64,000 nucleotides of DNA, taken from assembly GCA_044226685.1 (NCBI GenBank), contig JBGAGP010000007.1:5876-69875 (forward strand), read 5' to 3'. The position numbers and the translations under genes are program-made. The stretch comes from Dongia_A sp044226685. Its GTDB lineage: Bacteria; Pseudomonadota; Alphaproteobacteria; Dongiales; Dongiaceae. Shown piece after piece: positions 1 to 8,401 of this stretch (its first letter is position 1; each line of letters begins with the position of its first letter). The notes under the pieces were generated by a model that was not told the origin of the DNA, searched no databases, and saw only the letters and a program-made list of their open reading frames with translations.

Positions 1-30
1 CGGGACATAGCTGGGGCCGAGGTCGAACAT
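1..30 (-). CDS. Start of an unidentified gene, cut by left edge
   Basis: An ATG on the minus strand at position 30 opens a frame that runs off the window after ten codons (MFDLGPSYVP). It begins 8 bases after the stop codon of the M16 peptidase gene and on the same strand, which is the spacing expected of the next gene in an operon. Ten residues are too few to assign a family. In related gene orders an acetyltransferase often follows this peptidase, but nothing here proves that. It could also be a chance start codon. Confidence 0.35.
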   Translation of the reverse strand, partial: MFDLGPSYVP

Positions 31-38
31 CGCCCAGC

Positions 39-1313
39 TCAGCCTAGACGCCGGACCAGCGCGTCGTAGTCCATGACGCGCTCGACCGGGCCAAGGGCGG
101 TCAGGCAGGGCTTGGTGGCAAAGAGACGCCGCGCCAGCCGGACCAGATCATCCACGGTCACGGCATCGATGCGCGCCACCACTTCCGCCGGCGGAATCGC
201 CCGGCCATAGATCAGCAGCTGGCTCGCCAGCTGCTCGCAGCGCGAACTGGGCTTCTCGCGCGACATCAGGGTCGCGGCCTTGAGCTGCGCCGCCGCGCGC
301 GCCACTTCGGCAGCGCTCATATCCGTGGTCACCTTGCCCAGCTCGTCGCAGACGACGGGCAGCAACTCCGTCACCTCGTCCTCGCCGGTGCCGGCATAGA
401 TGCCGAAGATGCCGCCATCCTGGTAGGTGCCGGTGAAGCTGTGGATCGAATAGACCAGGCCGCGCTTCTCGCGGATCTCCTGGAACAGGCGCGAGGACAT
501 GCTACCGCCCAGCAGCTGCGACAGCACCGCGGCAACGTAGTAGTCGGGATGGTCATAGCCGACGCCGTCGAAGCCGAGCACCAGATGCACCTGCTCCAGA
601 TCGCGCTGGGTACGATGGTCGCCGCCGCCGTAGCGCGCCGGCTCCGGCACGAATCTGGGGCCGGCGGGCAGCTTGTCGAACAGCTTCTGCGCCAGTTCCA
701 CCAGATGGTCGTGGTCGAGCCGGCCCGACGCGGCCAGCACCATCTGGTCGGCACGGTAGCGGCTGGCCATGTAGCCGGCGACCACGTCGCGCGGCAGGTC
801 GCGCACGATCTCCGCCTTGCCCAGGACCGGCCGCCCCATCGCCTGGTCAGGGAAGGCAACCTCCTGGAAATAGTCGAAGATGATGTCGTCGGGCGCGTCC
901 TCGGACTGGCCGATCTCCTGCAGCACCACGGCGCGCTCGCGCACCAGCTCATCGGCGTCGAACACCGAGTTCTGCAGGATGTCGGATAGGATATCGACGG
1001 CGAGGCCGGTGTCCTCGGCCAGGACCTTGGCGTAGAAGGCCGTCTGCTCGCGCCCGGTGTAAGCGTTCAGGAAACCGCCGACATCCTCGATCTCGACCAC
1101 GATGTCGCGGGCGCTGCGGCGCCTGGTGCCCTTGAAGGCCATGTGCTCGAGCAGATGGGCGACGCCGTTGTGCTCGGCCGGCTCGTGCCGCGTGCCGATT
1201 CCGGACCACACGCCGAGCGACGTCGTCTCGACCGAATCCATGCGGTCGGTGGCGACGCGGAACCCGTTGGCGAGGGTGGTGATGCGGACGCTGTCGGGAA
1301 TCGAGACGGCCAT
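39..1313 (-). CDS. M16 family zinc peptidase (processing-peptidase-like)
   Basis: The 424-residue product is a pitrilysin-family (M16) metallopeptidase of the size of bacterial homologues of the mitochondrial processing peptidase beta subunit. The inverted zinc motif HxxEH is visible as HLLEH near residue 67, inside the family signature GVAHLLEHMAFKGT. The distal glutamate region and the second-half signature SSRLFQEIREKRGLVYS are also present, so both halves of the fold are intact. The ATG overlaps the stop codon of thrC by one base (TGATG), so translation is probably coupled. The frame could be extended upstream through thrC, but the start at 1313 matches the natural N-terminus of the family. 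The substrate is unknown. Confidence 0.93.
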   Translation of the reverse strand: MAVSIPDSVRITTLANGFRVATDRMDSVETTSLGVWSGIGTRHEPAEHNGVAHLLEHMAFKGTRRRSARDIVVEIEDVGGFLNAYTGREQTAFYAKVLAEDTGLAVDILSDILQNSVFDADELVRERAVVLQEIGQSEDAPDDIIFDYFQEVAFPDQAMGRPVLGKAEIVRDLPRDVVAGYMASRYRADQMVLAASGRLDHDHLVELAQKLFDKLPAGPRFVPEPARYGGGDHRTQRDLEQVHLVLGFDGVGYDHPDYYVAAVLSQLLGGSMSSRLFQEIREKRGLVYSIHSFTGTYQDGGIFGIYAGTGEDEVTELLPVVCDELGKVTTDMSAAEVARAAAQLKAATLMSREKPSSRCEQLASQLLIYGRAIPPAEVVARIDAVTVDDLVRLARRLFATKPCLTALGPVERVMDYDALVRRLG

Positions 1314-2719
1314 CAAGGGTTCCGATCGTTGCGCCGGTGCGACAGGACATAATCCTGCACCGCGCGGAGATTGTTGGGCAAGCCCGAGATCCGCTCCGGC
1401 CGATCGTGCAGGTCGGCGAGGAAGGCCGGCAGGGCGGGCCTGATGCCGGTGGCGCGCTCCACCGCATCGGGGAACTTGGCCGGATGCGCGGTCGCCAGCG
1501 CCACGATGGGCGTCTCGGCATCGCTGCGGCAGGCCATCGCCGCATGGAGGCCGATGGCGCTGTGCGGATCGATCAGCTCGCCGGTGGCGTGATAGAGCGC
1601 ACGCATCTTCGCCAGAGTGCCTTCGTCGTCGAGCGCGGCGGCGCGGAACAGTCCCTTCACGCGGCTCCAGCCTGGCTCGGGCGCGACGAATTTCCCGGTC
1701 TTGCGGAACTCGGTCATCGCCGCCGCCAGGCGCGCGCCGTCGCGGTCGAACAGGTCGAACAGCAGCCGCTCCAGGTTGGACGAGACCTGGATGTCCATGC
1801 TGGGTGACAGGCTCGGCACCACCTCGGCAATCTCCATGCGCCCGGTGGTGAAGAAGCGCGCCAGGATATCGTTGCGATTGGCGCCGACGATGAGCGGCGC
1901 CAGGTCCAGGCCCATCTGCCGCGCCACATAGCCGGCGAAGATGTTGCCGAAGTTCCCCGACGGCACGGCAAAGCCGACGCGCCGGTCGGGCGCGCCGAGC
2001 GCCACGGCGGCGACCACGTAATAGACGACCTGGGCCATCACGCGGGCCCAGTTGATCGAGTTCACCGCCGACATGTTGATGCTGTCGCGGAAGGCGTGAT
2101 CGTTGAACATCGCCTTCACCATGTCCTGGCAATCGTCGAACGACCCGTCGATGGCGATGTTGAAGACATTGGCCGAAGAGATCGTCGTCATCTGCCGGCG
2201 CTGCACTTCGGAGACGCGGCCCTTCGGGTGCAGGATGAAGATGTCGATGGCGCCGCGGTCGCGACAGGCTTCCAGCGCCGCCGAGCCGGTGTCGCCCGAG
2301 GTGGCGCCGATGATGGTGACGCGCTTGCCCTGCTTGCCCAGCACATGGTCGTAGAGCCGGCCCACCAGCTGCAGCGCCAAGTCCTTGAAGGCCAGGGTCG
2401 GCCCGTGGAACTGCTCCATCAGCCACAGATTGTCGTCGACCTGCTTCAGCGGCGCCACCGCCTGGTGGCGGAAGGCGCCGTAGGCGGCGGAGATCATCGC
2501 CTTCAGATCCGCCTCGGCGATCTCGCCCCCGACGAAGGGCTGCATCACGCAATAGGCGATCTCTTCGTAGCTCAGCCCGCGCAGGGCGCGGATCTCGGCA
2601 GGCTCCAACCGCGGCCAGGTTTCCGGCACGTAGAGGCCGCCATCGCGGGCCAGGCCGGCCAGCAGGACCTCGGTGAAGCTCAGCGCCGGAGCGGCGCCGC
2701 GGGTCGAGATGTAACGCAA
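1313..2719 (-). CDS. thrC: Threonine synthase
   Basis: This 468-residue PLP enzyme converts O-phosphohomoserine to threonine, the last step of threonine synthesis. The N-terminus (RYISTRG), the PLP-lysine segment HGPTLAFKDLALQ and the phosphate-binding stretch GATSGDTGSAALEA are typical of the longer proteobacterial/fungal-type ThrC. I place the start at a TTG (2719-2717) because the family begins exactly with LRYISTRG and a GAGGA ribosome-binding site lies six bases upstream. A longer reading to 2842 would add about 40 unrelated residues that include part of an intergenic repeat. The gene is followed by the M16 peptidase with a one-base overlap. A repeat-bearing 237-bp gap separates it from the upstream M32 gene. 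Confidence 0.95.
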   Translation of the reverse strand: MRYISTRGAAPALSFTEVLLAGLARDGGLYVPETWPRLEPAEIRALRGLSYEEIAYCVMQPFVGGEIAEADLKAMISAAYGAFRHQAVAPLKQVDDNLWLMEQFHGPTLAFKDLALQLVGRLYDHVLGKQGKRVTIIGATSGDTGSAALEACRDRGAIDIFILHPKGRVSEVQRRQMTTISSANVFNIAIDGSFDDCQDMVKAMFNDHAFRDSINMSAVNSINWARVMAQVVYYVVAAVALGAPDRRVGFAVPSGNFGNIFAGYVARQMGLDLAPLIVGANRNDILARFFTTGRMEIAEVVPSLSPSMDIQVSSNLERLLFDLFDRDGARLAAAMTEFRKTGKFVAPEPGWSRVKGLFRAAALDDEGTLAKMRALYHATGELIDPHSAIGLHAAMACRSDAETPIVALATAHPAKFPDAVERATGIRPALPAFLADLHDRPERISGLPNNLRAVQDYVLSHRRNDRNP

Positions 2720-2842
2720 GGGGATCCTCGAATTCGTTTGCGGCCAGACCTTAAAGAGCGCCCAGCTTTGCCGCAAGAAGGGCCGAAAACCAGTGAGTTT
2801 TCGGGGTATTCGGGTTGCCCCGGGGGCATGAACGAGGAGCAC

Positions 2843-2950
2843 TCCCTCCCCCGGAACGGGGGAGGGTTGGGGTGGGGGCAGCCCCAGTCCTGGCGGCCGA
2901 CAAACTTCGCACGCTGCCCCCTCCCTGCCCTCCCCCGTTCCGGGGGAGGG
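2843..2950. repeat. Paired GC-rich intergenic palindromes (CCCTCCCCCG family)
   Basis: Two copies of a perfect inverted repeat sit head-to-head in the gap between the M32 gene and thrC. Each has 10-base arms CCCTCCCCCG / CGGGGGAGGG around a 3-base centre, GAA in the first copy (2844-2866) and TTC in the second (2928-2950). They flank a central segment of about 60 bases. The same core recurs at 34886. This is a dispersed non-coding element, not a gene, and may fold in the transcript between the two genes. Confidence 0.85.
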
Positions 2951-2956
2951 AAACCT

Positions 2957-4459
2957 CTAATTCAAATAGCGCTGCTCCAGGTGCCGCTTGAACACCGAGA
3001 TGTCCAGCGGCCGCCCGGTGGCCTGGGCGACGATGTCGCGAGTGGAGAGGCTGGAGCCCAGTTCGTGCACGTTGGCATGGAGCCAGCCTTGCAGGGTGGC
3101 GAAGCGTCCCTGCTCGATCTCGGCCGGAATCCCGGGCTTGGCCCGGCAGGCAGCCTCGAAGAACTGCGCCGCGGTCATGGCGCCCAGGCTGTAGCAGGGG
3201 AAATAGCCGAAGGCGCCATCGAACCAATGGATGTCCTGCAGGCAGCCTTCTCGGTCGCCGGGTACATCTAGGCCGAGCAGCTTCTTGAAGCCCTCTTTCC
3301 ACGCCGCCGGCACGTCGGCCAGCAGCAGGTCGCCGCGGATCAGCGCCTGCTCGATGCGGTAGCGCAGGATGACATGGGCCGGATAGGTGACTTCGTCCGC
3401 TTCGACGCGGATGAAGCCCGGCTGCACCCGGCTGTAGATGCGGCGCAGGTTGTCGGGCGTGAAGGCGGCATCGTTGCCGGGGAAAGTCTGGCGCAGCTGG
3501 CCGGAGAGGTATTTGCAGAAGGCGGCGCTGCGGCAGGCCTGCATTTCCATCAGCAGCGACTGGCTCTCGTGGATCACCATGCCGCGCGCCTGGCCGACCG
3601 GCTGCAGGCGCCAGTCCCGCGGCAGGTGGCGTTCATAGAGCGCATGGCCGGTCTCATGGATCACGCCCATCAGCGACTGGACGAACTCGTCCTCGTTGTA
3701 GCGCGTGGTGATGCGGACATCCTCCGGCACGCCGCCGCAGAACGGATGCAGGCTCTCATCCAGCCGGCCATGCTCGAAGTCGAAGCCGAGCTGGGCCATG
3801 ATGCGCTTGGCGAGGTCCTTCTGCACCGCCTGGGGGAACGGTCCCTTCGGCTCCACCAGCTTCGGCTGGCGCGCCTGATGGTCGAGGACCCGGCCGAGGA
3901 AGTCCGGCAGGAAGGCACCATAATCGGCGAACACCGCGTCGATCTCGGCCTCGCGTGCGCCGGGCTCGAAACGGTCCATCAGCGCCTCATAGGGCGTGCA
4001 GCCGAGCTTTTCCGCCCGCGCGACGGCCGATTGACGAGTCAGGTTCAGCACCTCGGAGAGCAGCGGGTAGATTCCGGCGAAATCGCCCTTGGGCCGGGCC
4101 ACGCGCCAGGCCGCTTCGCAGGCGGTGACGGCGCGGCTCATCGCCTCGACCATCTGCGCGTCCAGCGCGGTGGCGTGGGTGTGGGTGCGGCGCATCTCGA
4201 CCAGATTGGCGCGCTGCCAGGCGTTCAGCGCCGGCTTGCCCATCTCCGCGCTGTCGAGCAGGTGGGCGGTCTCGGGCGCGGTCAGCACCTCGTGGCAGAT
4301 GACCTCGATCGTCGCCAGCTGCTCGGCGCGGGCAGAGCGGCCGCCGTCCGGCATCACCGTCGCCATGTCCCAGTGCAGCATGCCGGCGGCCTCCTGCAGG
4401 GCGGAGAGGCGGCGGAAGCGGGTTTCGAGCAGACCGTAGGAATTGACCGGAGCCGTCAT
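2957..4459 (-). CDS. M32 family metallocarboxypeptidase
   Basis: The product (500 residues, the usual length for the family) is a thermostable-carboxypeptidase-Taq-like enzyme that removes C-terminal residues from peptides. The zinc motif HExxH is present as HETGH in VIHETGHALYE near residue 267. The downstream family segments QPVGQARGMVIHESQSLLMEMQ and RVEADEVTYPAHVILRYRIE contain the third metal ligand and substrate-binding residues. No signal peptide is visible, so it should act in the cytoplasm. Its ATG overlaps the SURF1 stop by four bases (ATGA), which ties it to the oxidase operon, although no functional link to oxidase assembly is known. Confidence 0.94.
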   Translation of the reverse strand: MTAPVNSYGLLETRFRRLSALQEAAGMLHWDMATVMPDGGRSARAEQLATIEVICHEVLTAPETAHLLDSAEMGKPALNAWQRANLVEMRRTHTHATALDAQMVEAMSRAVTACEAAWRVARPKGDFAGIYPLLSEVLNLTRQSAVARAEKLGCTPYEALMDRFEPGAREAEIDAVFADYGAFLPDFLGRVLDHQARQPKLVEPKGPFPQAVQKDLAKRIMAQLGFDFEHGRLDESLHPFCGGVPEDVRITTRYNEDEFVQSLMGVIHETGHALYERHLPRDWRLQPVGQARGMVIHESQSLLMEMQACRSAAFCKYLSGQLRQTFPGNDAAFTPDNLRRIYSRVQPGFIRVEADEVTYPAHVILRYRIEQALIRGDLLLADVPAAWKEGFKKLLGLDVPGDREGCLQDIHWFDGAFGYFPCYSLGAMTAAQFFEAACRAKPGIPAEIEQGRFATLQGWLHANVHELGSSLSTRDIVAQATGRPLDISVFKRHLEQRYLN

Positions 4460-5175
4460 GGCTGGCGCTCGCGCTGCAGTTTCAGGTGATAGAGCACATA
4501 GATGACCACCAGGGCGATGGCCAGCAAGCCCCAGGTGATGGCGTATTGCAGATGGTCGTTCGGCATTTCGATATGGGTCTGGCCGCCGATCGGGAAGCCG
4601 CCGGGATTCTCTCCCGGCCCGGCATCGACATAGAGGTCGGTGCGGATCGCCGCGCCCGACGTCGCGGCCATCGCCGGCAGATCGACATAGAACCACATGT
4701 TGTGCTGGGGCTCGTTGTCCGGCTGCATGAAGGCGCGCTCATGCGGCAGGCGCAGCACGCCCTCGACCGTCGTGGCGCCCGTCACCTGGCCCGCGGCGCG
4801 CTTCGGCGGCAGCTTGCGCTCCACCGGGACCCAGCCGCGGTTGACCAGCACCGACTGGCCATCCGCAAGAGTGAAGGGCGTCAGGATCTGATAGCCGGGA
4901 TTGCCGTTGCGCGAGCGGGCGCCGAGGAACAGCTCCTTGTCGTGCTGGAAGCTGCCCTCCAGGCGCACGCGGTGGAATTCCGCCTGGCTCAGATCGGCAC
5001 CCGCCGTGGGCAGGGCGATCTCGGCGGCGACCCGCGCCTCGCGCTCGGCGATCAGGGCTTCCTTCCAGTAGAGGCGCTGCACCTGCCAGACACACAGGCC
5101 GATCATCACCAGCACCGCCGGGACGGTGAACAGGGTCGGCCACAGAGTCGGTCGGAAGCGCAGGGACGAGAGCAT
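4456..5175 (-). CDS. surf1: SURF1 family cytochrome oxidase assembly protein
   Basis: SURF1 proteins (Shy1 in yeast) help insert haem a into subunit I of aa3-type oxidases. The 239-residue product shows the standard layout. An N-terminal membrane helix (about residues 12-31, starting after FRPTLWPTLFTVPAVL) is followed by a periplasmic domain carrying PGYQILTPFTLADGQSVLVNRGWVP. A C-terminal helix (about 210-230) comes last, preceded by the NDHLQYAITWGLLA signature. It follows the DUF983 gene and overlaps the next gene by four bases. This gene order is typical of alphaproteobacterial cox operons. Confidence 0.95.
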   Translation of the reverse strand: MLSSLRFRPTLWPTLFTVPAVLVMIGLCVWQVQRLYWKEALIAEREARVAAEIALPTAGADLSQAEFHRVRLEGSFQHDKELFLGARSRNGNPGYQILTPFTLADGQSVLVNRGWVPVERKLPPKRAAGQVTGATTVEGVLRLPHERAFMQPDNEPQHNMWFYVDLPAMAATSGAAIRTDLYVDAGPGENPGGFPIGGQTHIEMPNDHLQYAITWGLLAIALVVIYVLYHLKLQRERQP

Positions 5176-5210
5176 GGGTCAGCCGTCGCGGATGAAATGG
5201 ATGCCGGAAA

Positions 5211-5552
5211 TCAGTGCAGTCCGGCGCGATGCTTGAATTGCAACGCCACCATGATCGCCTTGGCCGGGCGCAGCAACCACAACGACAATCCAAGAATGAC
5301 GATCGGCCACAGCACCAGGTGAACCCAGATTGGCGGCTCGAATACCGCATAGACCAGGAACACCAGGGGCACGGTGACAATCAGCACGATGAACATGACG
5401 AAAAAGGCCGGGCCGTCGCCGCTGTCCATCGCACGCAACTCGAGGCCGCAGGACTCGCATTTCTCGACCAGGGTCAGGTAGCCGGCATAGAGCTTGCCGC
5501 GCCCACAGCGGGGACACCGGCATTGCAGCCCGGTGGTCATCGGCGAGGCCAT
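5211..5552 (-). CDS. DUF983 membrane protein with N-terminal zinc ribbon
   Basis: The roughly 113-residue product begins with two CxxC pairs (CRCPRCGRGKLY and CESCGLEL) forming a probable zinc ribbon. A short GDGPAFF segment and two hydrophobic helices (about residues 50-70 and 75-97) follow. This is the DUF983 family, found almost only within alphaproteobacterial oxidase operons and presumed to take part in oxidase assembly; its biochemical role is not known. The ATG at 5552 is preferred because GAGG lies five bases upstream. A TTG just before it and an internal ATG at 5540 are alternatives. Confidence 0.88.
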   Translation of the reverse strand: MASPMTTGLQCRCPRCGRGKLYAGYLTLVEKCESCGLELRAMDSGDGPAFFVMFIVLIVTVPLVFLVYAVFEPPIWVHLVLWPIVILGLSLWLLRPAKAIMVALQFKHRAGLH

Positions 5553-5601
5553 CAAGGCCTCGCCGTGCCGGATGTGACGCAGTTCGTCGCGCTTCGTCCG
5601 C

Positions 5602-6459
5602 TCAATGCATCGGATGCGGTGCGTTGGCGCCGCCCCAGATGTAGACGAAGATGAACAGGAACAGCCACACGACGTCGACGAAGTGCCAGTACCAGGCGGC
5701 CGCCTCGAAGCCGAAGTGGTGATCCGGGGTGAAGTGCCCCTTGATCGAGCGGATCAGGCAGACGATCAGGAACGTGGTGCCGACGATCACATGGAAGCCA
5801 TGGAACCCGGTCGCCATGAAGAAGGTCGAGGCGAAGACGGTGTCCTTGAAGCCGTACGGCGCGTGGGCGTACTCATAGGCCTGCACGCAGGTGAACAGCA
5901 GGCCGAGCAGCACGGTCAGCGACAGGCCGTGGATCAGGCCCTTGCGGTCGCCTTCGCGCAAGGCGTGGTGCGCCCAGGTGACGGTACAGCCGGAGGTCAG
6001 CAGGATCAGCGTGTTCAGCAGCGGCAGGCTGAACGGATCGAAGGTCTCGAAGCCCTTGGGCGGCCAGACGCCGCCGATCGCTTCCTTGGGGAACAGCGAG
6101 GCGTCGAAGAAGGCCCAGAAGAAGGCGGCGAAGAACATCACTTCCGAGGCGATGAACAGCGCCATGCCGTAGCGCAGGCCGATCTGCACCACGCCGGTAT
6201 GATGGCCCTGATGCTCGGCCTCCTTCACCACGTCGAGCCACCACAGGAACATGGTGGCCAGCAGCAGCGCGACGCCCGGGGCGATCCAGCCCAGCGGCGG
6301 AATGCCGGCGATGAAGGCCTTGCCGTGCATGAACTGCACCAGGCCGAAGGTCAGCGCGACGGCGGCGATGGAACCCACCAGCGGCCACGGGCTGGGATCG
6401 ACCAGATGGTACGGATGGTTCGGTTTGTGGGCCGTATCAGTGGCGCTCATGGCTTCCAT
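5602..6459 (-). CDS. ctaE: Cytochrome c oxidase subunit III
   Basis: This is subunit III of the aa3-type oxidase, an inner-membrane protein with seven helices that stabilises the catalytic core. The N-terminus HPYHLVDPSPWPLVGS is the classical start of the family. Later motifs include EVMFFAAFFWAFFDASL, TVTWAHHAL and the C-terminal FGFEAAAWYWHFVDVVWLFLF with its conserved glutamate. Length (285 residues) is normal. Two in-frame ATGs (6459 and 6450) are both close to an AAGGAAG site, and I list the longer form. It lies between ctaG and the DUF983 gene. Confidence 0.97.
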   Translation of the reverse strand: MEAMSATDTAHKPNHPYHLVDPSPWPLVGSIAAVALTFGLVQFMHGKAFIAGIPPLGWIAPGVALLLATMFLWWLDVVKEAEHQGHHTGVVQIGLRYGMALFIASEVMFFAAFFWAFFDASLFPKEAIGGVWPPKGFETFDPFSLPLLNTLILLTSGCTVTWAHHALREGDRKGLIHGLSLTVLLGLLFTCVQAYEYAHAPYGFKDTVFASTFFMATGFHGFHVIVGTTFLIVCLIRSIKGHFTPDHHFGFEAAAWYWHFVDVVWLFLFIFVYIWGGANAPHPMH

Positions 6460-6555
6460 CTTCCTTCATCGATAATCCGCCCGTTGCCCGGACGGATGTT
6501 CGTTACCCCAAAAGAACCCCGACGCAGCCGGTTGCCGCCGGCGGCGCCCTTCACC

Positions 6556-7209
6556 TCAGTTTACCGGAGCGGCCGGCGCCTCGCCAGCCGCCGACTTGAT
6601 CGCGGCGGTCTCGCCCTGCCCCGATTCCTGCCCCGAGTCCTGCCCCAATTCCTGATCCGGCGCGCCCTCCTGGGTCGCGGCGCGGAAGAAGGTGTAGGAC
6701 AGCGTGACGTTGTTGACGTTCTTCAACTCCGGGTCGTTCAAGATCGCCGGGTCGATGAAGAAACTGACCGGCATCTCCACTTTCTGGCCCGGCGCCAGGG
6801 TCTGCTGCTTGAAGCAGAAGCACTCGATCTTGGTGAAATAGGGACCGAACGTGTCCGGCGAGACGTTGAACACCGCCTGGCCGGTGACCGGCGTCTTTTC
6901 CAGGTTCTCGGCCGCGTAGAAGGCCAGCTTGCTCTCGCCCACCTTGAGTTCGAGCGCATTCTGCACCGGCTGGAAATTCCAGCCGAGGCCGGAAGCGACA
7001 TCCGCGGTGAAGGTCACCCGAACCACGCGGTCCGACACGGCGCCGGGCGCGATGTCGGCGCGCTGCGGCGTGCCACCATAGCCGGTCGCCTGGCAGAACA
7101 GGCGGTAGAGCGGCACCGAGGCGTAGGCAAGCCCGGTCATGAAGGCGACCACGCCGACCAGGATCATCAGCGTGTTGAGGTTGCGGCGCTGCCTGGCAGG
7201 CTGCTGCAT
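6556..7209 (-). CDS. ctaG: Cytochrome oxidase copper chaperone CtaG (Cox11 type)
   Basis: Cox11-type CtaG delivers copper to the CuB site of oxidase subunit I. The 217-residue product has one N-terminal membrane anchor (about residues 13-33, followed by the SVPLYRLFCQATGYGGT family motif with a conserved cysteine). The periplasmic copper-binding domain carries the CFCF motif in FTKIECFCFKQQTL. The C-terminal tail is rich in Glu/Gln/Gly and looks disordered. It starts four bases after the stop of the small preceding gene, so translation is probably coupled. Confidence 0.95.
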   Translation of the reverse strand: MQQPARQRRNLNTLMILVGVVAFMTGLAYASVPLYRLFCQATGYGGTPQRADIAPGAVSDRVVRVTFTADVASGLGWNFQPVQNALELKVGESKLAFYAAENLEKTPVTGQAVFNVSPDTFGPYFTKIECFCFKQQTLAPGQKVEMPVSFFIDPAILNDPELKNVNNVTLSYTFFRAATQEGAPDQELGQDSGQESGQGETAAIKSAAGEAPAAPVN

Positions 7210-7213
7210 CGCG

Positions 7214-7363
7214 TCAGCCCCCCTTCAGCTTGACCAGGGTAACGACGTAGACGATCGCCACGAAGGCCGCCAGAGCGGCGAAGATCGCCCAGTTGCGCGC
7301 CCGCTGGCGCTTCTGGCGCTCGCGCTCGACCGGCTCTGCTGGGACGCCGACATGCCTCACCAT
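7214..7363 (-). CDS. Small single-helix oxidase-operon protein (CoxF-like)
   Basis: A 49-residue product with a basic, charged N-terminus (EPVERERQKRQRARN) followed by one membrane helix (about residues 25-44, WAIFAALAAFVAIVYVVTLV) and KLKGG at the end. Tiny proteins of this layout sit at the same place, between ctaB and ctaG, in many alphaproteobacterial oxidase operons and are called CoxF; their function is not known. The start at 7363 overlaps the end of ctaB by seven bases. An in-frame ATG at 7369 is equally possible. Confidence 0.75.
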   Translation of the reverse strand: MVRHVGVPAEPVERERQKRQRARNWAIFAALAAFVAIVYVVTLVKLKGG

Positions 7364-8343
7364 GACCATGGCACCATGCCGGCGAGACCCGGCGCGCGGT
7401 CCAGGATCAGCGCGGCGAAATGGGCAAAGAGATAGACGAGCGAGAAGCCGAACATGGCCTTGGCCGCACGATGGCCGCGCTTGCCGGCACCCTGCCCGGG
7501 CAGCGCGGCTTCCGGCTCCCGCAGCACGGCGACGGCGTGGCCGATGAAGGCGACATTGAGCGCCACCGCCACGGCGACATAGAGCCACCCGGCGACACCC
7601 AGCAACGCCGGCAGGAGCGCGATCGGCAGCAGCAGCAAGGTATAGACCAGCATCTGCCGCTTGGTCGAACGCTGGCCGGCCACGACCGGCATCATCGGCA
7701 CGCCGGCTTTCGCATAGTCGCCCTCGCGGAACAGGGCCAGAGCCCAGAAATGCGGCGGCGTCCACATGAAGATCAGCAAAAAGAGCGAGATCGAGGCGAG
7801 GCTGACATCGCCGGTCACCGCCGCCCAGCCGATCATCGGCGGGAAGGCGCCGGCCGCGCCGCCGATGACAATGTTCTGCGGCGTGCGGCGCTTCAGCCAC
7901 ATGGTGTAGATGACGACGTAGAAGAAGATGGTGAAGGCGAGCAGCGCCGAAGCCGCCCAGTTGACCGCGATGCCCATCAGCAGCACCGCGAAAACCGACA
8001 GCACGAGGCCGAAGCTCAAGGCCGCCTCTGGCTCGATATAGCCGCGCGGAATCGGCCTGCCGCAGGTGCGGTTCATGATCGCGTCGATATCGCGGTCGAA
8101 CCACATGTTGATGGCACCCGCTGCGCCGGCGCCGACGGCGATGCAGAGCACCGCCACGGTCGCGATCAGCGGATGCAGCCCGCCCGGCGCCACCGCCAGG
8201 CCGGCGAACCCGGAGAACACCACCAGCGACATCACCCGCGGCTTCAGCAGCGAGACGAAGTCCTGCACGCGCGCGCCGGCCCGGACGAAGGCAACGTCCA
8301 TCTGGTCCTGCGGCAGCGCTGTGGTCTTGGCGGTGCGGTTCAT
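7357..8343 (-). CDS. ctaB: Protohaem IX farnesyltransferase (haem O synthase)
   Basis: CtaB attaches a farnesyl group to protohaem IX to make haem O, the precursor of the haem A used by subunit I. It is a polytopic UbiA-superfamily membrane enzyme. The first aspartate-rich motif NMWFDRDIDAIMNRTCGRPIP is clear near residue 82, and the second loop motif is present around DYAKAGVPMMPV. Length (328 residues) is slightly over the usual 300 because of an N-terminal extension. Haem A synthase (ctaA), the next enzyme of the pathway, is not in this window. Confidence 0.96.
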   Translation of the reverse strand: MNRTAKTTALPQDQMDVAFVRAGARVQDFVSLLKPRVMSLVVFSGFAGLAVAPGGLHPLIATVAVLCIAVGAGAAGAINMWFDRDIDAIMNRTCGRPIPRGYIEPEAALSFGLVLSVFAVLLMGIAVNWAASALLAFTIFFYVVIYTMWLKRRTPQNIVIGGAAGAFPPMIGWAAVTGDVSLASISLFLLIFMWTPPHFWALALFREGDYAKAGVPMMPVVAGQRSTKRQMLVYTLLLLPIALLPALLGVAGWLYVAVAVALNVAFIGHAVAVLREPEAALPGQGAGKRGHRAAKAMFGFSLVYLFAHFAALILDRAPGLAGMVPWSW

Positions 8344-8401
8344 ATCACTGCTTGCATCGTTCGAACGGCGGCGGGTCGTTCCCGCCGCCGTTCAATTCGC
8401 C